In this document: positions 5,560-8,620 of the stretch, in pieces
Layout: each line of letters opens with the position of its first letter
How positions within the stretch are numbered: the first letter of the stretch is position 1
From: an uncultured Oscillospiraceae bacterium
GTDB taxonomy: Bacteria > Bacillota > Clostridia > Oscillospirales > Oscillospiraceae
Assembly (NCBI GenBank): GCA_937915075.1
Contig: CALDMA010000337.1
Coordinates: 1-8,620, forward strand
Direction: 5' to 3'
DNA: 8,620 bases
The notes under the pieces: model-generated
What the model saw: only the letters and a program-made list of their open reading frames with translations
Told to the model about the DNA's origin: nothing
The model's database searches: none
Program-made: the position numbers and the translations under genes

Positions 5560-6030
5560 ATGCGCAGAAACGACCGTGAGATCACCGACAGCCAAGAGAT
5601 CCTCTCCATTGTCAATGAATGTAAAGTTATTCGCCTTGCTATGCTCGATGAGCAGGGGCTTCCCTACATCATCCCGCTCAATTTCGGTTATCGTTTCGCG
5701 GACGGCGTTTTCACCTTCTACTGCCACAGCGCCAGGGAAGGCCGCAAGCTCGAGCTGCTGCGCCGCGACCCGCGCGTCTCCTTTGAAATGGACTGCCGCG
5801 GCGAGCTGCAGTCCGCCGACCACGCCTGCGGCTACGGCTACTACTATGCCTCCGTCATCGGCAGCGGCACGGCAGAGCTTATAGCGGGGGCGGAAAAGCT
5901 TGAAGCGCTCTCCGCGCTCATGCGCCACATGGCCGGCCGTGAGGATACCTTTACGGAAGAGCAGGCGCGCGGCGTAGCTGTGTTCGCTATCCGTGTCAAG
6001 TCGTTGAGCGCAAAGGCGAAAAAGCATTGA
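5560..6030 (+). CDS. Pyridoxamine 5'-phosphate oxidase-like flavin-binding protein (NimA-related)
   Basis: A 156-residue split-barrel flavoprotein of the PPOX superfamily, probably cytoplasmic, binding FMN or a related flavin and reducing an unknown substrate. Signatures: VIRLAMLDEQGLPYIIPLNF (23-42), in which the strand LAMLDEQGLPYIIPLNFGY is typical; FTFYCHSAREGRKLELL (51-67), with H56, G61 and K63 as expected for cofactor binding; PRVSFEMD; and YYASVIGSGTAEL. It resembles proteins annotated as NimA-like nitroimidazole resistance proteins, but most such relatives have no proven role in resistance and none should be assumed. AAGGAGG (5546-5552) is seven bases before the ATG. It is divergent from spoIIA and ends two bases before a hairpin terminator, so it is probably monocistronic. 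Confidence 0.92.
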   Translation: MRRNDREITDSQEILSIVNECKVIRLAMLDEQGLPYIIPLNFGYRFADGVFTFYCHSAREGRKLELLRRDPRVSFEMDCRGELQSADHACGYGYYYASVIGSGTAELIAGAEKLEALSALMRHMAGREDTFTEEQARGVAVFAIRVKSLSAKAKKH

Positions 6031-6031
6031 A

Positions 6032-6057
6032 AAAGCGCAGGGAGCCCCCTGCGCTTT
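6032..6057. terminator. Bidirectional intrinsic terminator between the PPOX and aldo/keto reductase genes
   Basis: AAAGCGCAGGG (6032-6042) pairs with CCCTGCGCTTT (6047-6057) in a perfect 11-bp stem with loop AGCC. On the minus strand the stem is followed by a T run, making it a good terminator for the reductase gene. On the plus strand the T run is only three long, so it is weaker for the PPOX gene, whose stop lies directly before it. Confidence 0.8.
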
Positions 6058-6091
6058 CCCGATATATTCTTTGTCTTGACAGTACTGTGGT

Positions 6092-7114
6092 TTACTTCCG
6101 GCTCTGCGCCAGAACCTCCCAGTAATCTTTGTAGTTTGCCTGCAGCAGCTCTGGGGTGTTGAGACCGTAGGGGCACTTTGCCATGCAATGTCCGCAGTGC
6201 CTGCACTGCTCGATCTGGTGCATTTTGGCCTGCCATTCCTCGGTGAGCCACGCCTGCGCCGGCGCGCGGCGCAGCATCAGCGACATACGCGCGCACTGGT
6301 TGATCTCGATGCCCGCGGGGCACGGCATACAGTAGCCGCAGCCGCGGCAGAACTCGCCGCAAAGCTCCCGGCGGTCGCGCTCGATCGTCGCACGGCGCTC
6401 ATCCGTCAGCTCTGCGCCCTCGCAGATACACTGCAAAAACTGGTCCAGCTCACTCTCCCGCTGCACGCCCCAGATGGGCACCACATTTTCCTGCGCCGCC
6501 ATCCAGGCCGCCGCGGTCAGACCGTCGCGGAGCAGGCCGCCTGCCATGCCCTTCATCGCGATAAAGCCCATGCCGTGTGCGCGGCAGCCCTCGACCAATG
6601 CGAGCTCCTGTTCCCCAGCAAGATAGCTGAACGGAAATTGCAGCGAGGCATACAATCCGGAGTCGATGGCCTCCTGCGCCACCGCAAGGCGATGGTTCGT
6701 GATGGAAATGTGGCGGATCTTTCCCTGCTTTTTTGCCTTGAGCGCCGCGTCGTACAATCCGTCCTCGCCGCCCAGCTTCGGGCAGAAGGCCGGATTGTGG
6801 AACTGGTAAATGTCGATGTAGTCGGTCTTGAGTGTGCGCAGGCTGGTCTCAAGGTCGCGCCAGAAGCCCTCAGCGGTCTGCGCGCCGGTCTTGGTCGCCA
6901 GCACGATCCGGTCGCGCATCCCGGAAAAGGCCGCGCCGACCTTCTGCTCGCTGTCGGAATACGCGCGGGCGGTGTCGAAGAAGTTGATGCCGCCGTCGCA
7001 GGCCTTGTGCAGCAGCTTCACCGCCTCCGCTTCGCTGATGCGCTGAATGGGCAGGCAGCCGAAGCCATTCTTTTCGATCACAAGGCCGGTGGAGCCGAAT
7101 TCGATCTTCTGCAT
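6092..7114 (-). CDS. Aldo/keto reductase with C-terminal ferredoxin-like iron-sulfur region
   Basis: A 340-residue soluble oxidoreductase. The (beta/alpha)8 aldo/keto reductase barrel fills about residues 1-245, with the catalytic tetrad visible: D47 and Y52 in FFDTARAYSDSE, K75 in LATKTG and H106 in DIYQFHNP. Residues 252-317 are cysteine-rich: C252, C256, C259, C262, C265 and C274 in CGEFCRGCGYCMPCPAGI and just after, then C304, C307, C310 and C314 in CRHCGHCMAKCPYG. This suggests one or two [4Fe-4S] clusters. The fusion is a recognised subfamily in anaerobes; NAD(P)H to iron-sulfur electron flow is a fair inference, while the substrate is unknown. Start: ATG 7114 has AAGGAGG at good spacing and the MQKIEFGSTGL family N-terminus. 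The open frame upstream to 7291 has no such support. The gene is flanked by a terminator downstream. Confidence 0.95.
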   Translation of the reverse strand: MQKIEFGSTGLVIEKNGFGCLPIQRISEAEAVKLLHKACDGGINFFDTARAYSDSEQKVGAAFSGMRDRIVLATKTGAQTAEGFWRDLETSLRTLKTDYIDIYQFHNPAFCPKLGGEDGLYDAALKAKKQGKIRHISITNHRLAVAQEAIDSGLYASLQFPFSYLAGEQELALVEGCRAHGMGFIAMKGMAGGLLRDGLTAAAWMAAQENVVPIWGVQRESELDQFLQCICEGAELTDERRATIERDRRELCGEFCRGCGYCMPCPAGIEINQCARMSLMLRRAPAQAWLTEEWQAKMHQIEQCRHCGHCMAKCPYGLNTPELLQANYKDYWEVLAQSRK

Positions 7115-7143
7115 AGGTGTCACCCTCCTTTGATAGTAAGGTA

Positions 7144-7172
7144 AGTATAACAAACGAACGAGGACTTGAAAA
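7144..7172 (-). promoter_or_regulatory. Probable sigma-A promoter of the aldo/keto reductase gene
   Basis: On the minus strand TTTTCA (7172-7167) is followed after 17 bases by TATACT (7149-7144). The -10 is one mismatch from consensus and the -35 has four of six matches. The start near 7137 would leave a leader of about 23 bases that contains the SD. Confidence 0.5.
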
Positions 7173-7258
7173 GCCCTCATTTTGCCGTTGACTTTCTCAC
7201 AGCTCCATGCTGCCATGAAAACATCACAGACAAGCCGGAATTTGAGAGGAGGACTTTT

Positions 7259-7402
7259 ATGGGAGAGCTCATCTATCAGGCGCTCATGCAATCCGTCGCA
7301 AGCTTCTTTTTCGTCGTTATGGTCCTTCCCGCAGTCGTTATTTTCCTGGGTTATCTGATCTATATCGTTGTCATGTGTATCAGGGAAATGAAAAAGAAGT
7401 AA
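7259..7402 (+). CDS. 47-residue single-span membrane protein, unknown function
   Basis: I do not recognise this family. The ATG at 7259 has AGGAGG (7247-7252) six bases upstream, much better than the upstream in-frame ATG at 7166, which has no SD. The product is MGELIYQALMQSVASF followed by one long hydrophobic helix (about residues 13-40, VASFFFVVMVLPAVVIFLGY and on) and the charged end CIREMKKK, predicting an N-out, C-in membrane protein. A proline near the middle could kink the helix. It lies between the divergent reductase gene and a strong terminator, so it is transcribed alone. A weak -35 (TTGACT, 7188-7193) was seen without a good -10. The very good SD and dedicated terminator argue that it is a real gene. 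Its coding bias is hard to judge at this length. Confidence 0.6.
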   Translation: MGELIYQALMQSVASFFFVVMVLPAVVIFLGYLIYIVVMCIREMKKK

Positions 7403-7418
7403 TCAACCGCCTTATATG

Positions 7419-7457
7419 AAAACGCCCTGCCGCGGGAGTCCTGCGGCAGGGCGTTTT
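7419..7457. terminator. Strong bidirectional intrinsic terminator
   Basis: AAAACGCCCTGCCGC (7419-7433) and GCGGCAGGGCGTTTT (7443-7457) form a perfect 15-bp stem with a 9-base loop. There are four T residues on either strand. It ends both the 47-residue gene on the plus strand and valS on the minus strand, whose stop is ten bases away. Confidence 0.92.
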
Positions 7458-7466
7458 GGATGTCTT

Positions 7467-8620
7467 TTACTTCTTCATCGCGGCGGCGGAGGCGTCGAGC
7501 TTCTCGATGAGAGCGCGGAGCTTCGCCGCGTCCTCGCGAGCGCCGTTGACGACGGCCTCGGGCGCCTTGGCGATAAAGCCCTGATTCGAGAGCTTGTTCT
7601 CAATGCCGGCGAGCTGCTTTTCCGCATTCGCCTTTTCCTTGGCGATGCGGGCCAGCTCCTTCTCGAAGTCTACCAGCTCGGCGAGCGGCATGAGCACGCG
7701 CGCGGCATGGGTCACAACCTCGATCGAGCCGTCGGGCGCGGGAATATTCGCGTCGGCAACGGTCACGTCGCTCGCGGAGGCGAGGCGCTTGAAGAACGGG
7801 ATGCCGCGTGCAAAGGTGTCCGCGTGCACGGTGGCGATGGTGTAATGCACCTTCTTCGAGGGCGCGACGTTCATCTCGTTGCGGCGGGCGCGGATGGCGG
7901 TGATGGCGTCGATAATGAGTCCCATCGCCTCTTCCTCCTGCGGGAAGCTGAGCTCAGCGCGGTACTCCGGCCACTTCTGGAGCATGATGAACTCGCCCTT
8001 GTCCTCGGCCGTATGCGGCAGCGCCTGATAGATCTCCTCGGTGATGAACGGCATGAACGGATGCAGCAGCTTGAGCGTTTCGATCAGCACATAGCACAGC
8101 ACGTTCTGCGCGTTGATCTTCGCGCGCTCGTCGTCGCCGGTCAGGCGGGCCTTGCACAGCTCGATGAACCAGTCACAGTAGGTGTCCCAGATAAAGTCGT
8201 AGACCTTCGCGGACGCGACGCCGATCTCAAAGGCGTCCATATTGTCGGTGACTTCCTTCACGAGCGTGTTGAGCTTGCTCAGCACCCACTTGTCCTCCAG
8301 CTCAAGCTGCTCGGGCAGCTCGACATGGTCGATGGTGAGGTTCATCATCACGAAGCGGCTGGCGTTCCAGATCTTGTTGGCGAAGTTGCGCATGGCCTCG
8401 CACTTCTCAACATAGAAGCGCGCGTCGTTGCCGGGAGAGTTGCCGGTGATGAGGTTGAAGCGCAGCGCGTCCGCGCCGTACTTCTCCGCCATCTCCAGCG
8501 GGTCGATGCCGTTGCCGAGGGACTTGGACATCTTGCGGCCCTTGTCGTCGCGGACGAGGCCGTGGATGAATACTGTCTTGAACGGCTCCTTCTTCATCTG
8601 CTCCATGCCGGAGAAGATCA
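7467..8620 (-). CDS. valS: Valyl-tRNA synthetase, C-terminal 383 residues (N-terminus beyond the window)
   Basis: A class I aminoacyl-tRNA synthetase charging tRNA-Val in the cytoplasm. The frame is open to the window edge, beginning IFSGMEQMKKEPFKTVFIHG. The KMSKS signature in GRKMSKSLGNGIDPLEM lies at 8520-8534. YGADALRFNLITGNSPGNDARF follows, then the helical anticodon-binding domain (NKIWNASRFVMMNL, YDFIWDTYCDWFIELCKARL, LLHPFMPFITEEIYQALP). The last ~65 residues, FEKELARIAKEKANAEKQLAGIENKL and on, form the coiled-coil arm that distinguishes ValS from IleS and LeuS. Codon choice is strongly GC-ending, typical of a highly expressed native gene, and gives the baseline composition of this genome. 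The N-terminal HIGH motif and editing domain are outside the window. The terminator at 7419-7457 follows the stop. Confidence 0.97.
   Translation of the reverse strand, partial: IFSGMEQMKKEPFKTVFIHGLVRDDKGRKMSKSLGNGIDPLEMAEKYGADALRFNLITGNSPGNDARFYVEKCEAMRNFANKIWNASRFVMMNLTIDHVELPEQLELEDKWVLSKLNTLVKEVTDNMDAFEIGVASAKVYDFIWDTYCDWFIELCKARLTGDDERAKINAQNVLCYVLIETLKLLHPFMPFITEEIYQALPHTAEDKGEFIMLQKWPEYRAELSFPQEEEAMGLIIDAITAIRARRNEMNVAPSKKVHYTIATVHADTFARGIPFFKRLASASDVTVADANIPAPDGSIEVVTHAARVLMPLAELVDFEKELARIAKEKANAEKQLAGIENKLSNQGFIAKAPEAVVNGAREDAAKLRALIEKLDASAAAMKK

Noticed and set aside
7115..7291. N-terminal extension of the aldo/keto reductase reading frame
   Set aside because: The extension covers the promoter and leader of the gene and has no family similarity; the ATG at 7114 has a clear SD and the expected first residues.
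1..8620. CRISPR arrays, insertion sequences, tRNA or rRNA genes, riboswitches
   Set aside because: No regularly spaced repeats, transposase motifs, cloverleaf features or recognised aptamer sequences were found when reading both strands.

Overview
The window looks like a chromosomal segment of a GC-rich, endospore-forming member of the Clostridia, most like the Oscillospiraceae/Ruminococcaceae group. The evidence is a complete spoIIAA-spoIIAB-sigF operon with a Spo0A box, Firmicute-type strong Shine-Dalgarno sequences throughout, GC-rich codon use, and a helicase with the N-terminal insert I associate with that group. No phage, insertion sequence, CRISPR array, rRNA or tRNA gene was seen.

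Layout. (1) Positions 2-1537, minus strand: the N-terminal 512 residues of a UvrD/PcrA helicase, cut by the window edge. Its first ~300 codons are AT-rich and the rest strongly GC-rich, so the gene is a compositional mosaic. (2) Positions 1538-1720: a divergent control region with a near-consensus minus-strand promoter for the helicase and a perfect-consensus plus-strand promoter (TTGACA-N17-TATAAT). LexA/SOS-box-like sequences fill the spacer and start site of the plus-strand promoter. (3) Positions 1721-4000, plus strand: a compact operon of a 41-residue membrane peptide, a radical SAM protein with a C-terminal helix-hairpin-helix (the family linked to uracil-DNA glycosylase-like proteins), and its usual partner, a DUF4130 protein. 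Chemistry and substrate are, to my knowledge, unestablished. If the SOS boxes are real, this is a DNA-damage-inducible repair module facing a repair helicase, and it is the most interesting part of the window. (4) Positions 3882-5356, minus strand: spoIIAA, spoIIAB and sigF, the forespore sigma factor with its anti-sigma and anti-anti-sigma factors. It converges on the repair operon with a 119-base overlap of coding frames. (5) Positions 5560-6030, plus strand: a flavin-binding PPOX/NimA-like protein ending at a bidirectional hairpin terminator. (6) Positions 6092-7114, minus strand: an aldo/keto reductase with a C-terminal ferredoxin-like iron-sulfur region. (7) Positions 7259-7402, plus strand: a 47-residue single-span membrane protein. 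(8) A second strong bidirectional terminator at 7419-7457. (9) Positions 7467-8620, minus strand: the C-terminal part of valyl-tRNA synthetase.

The genes form two themes. One is DNA repair (helicase, radical SAM/DUF4130 pair, possible SOS control). The other is entry into sporulation (spoIIA). The PPOX protein, reductase and small membrane protein are separate units flanked by their own control signals.
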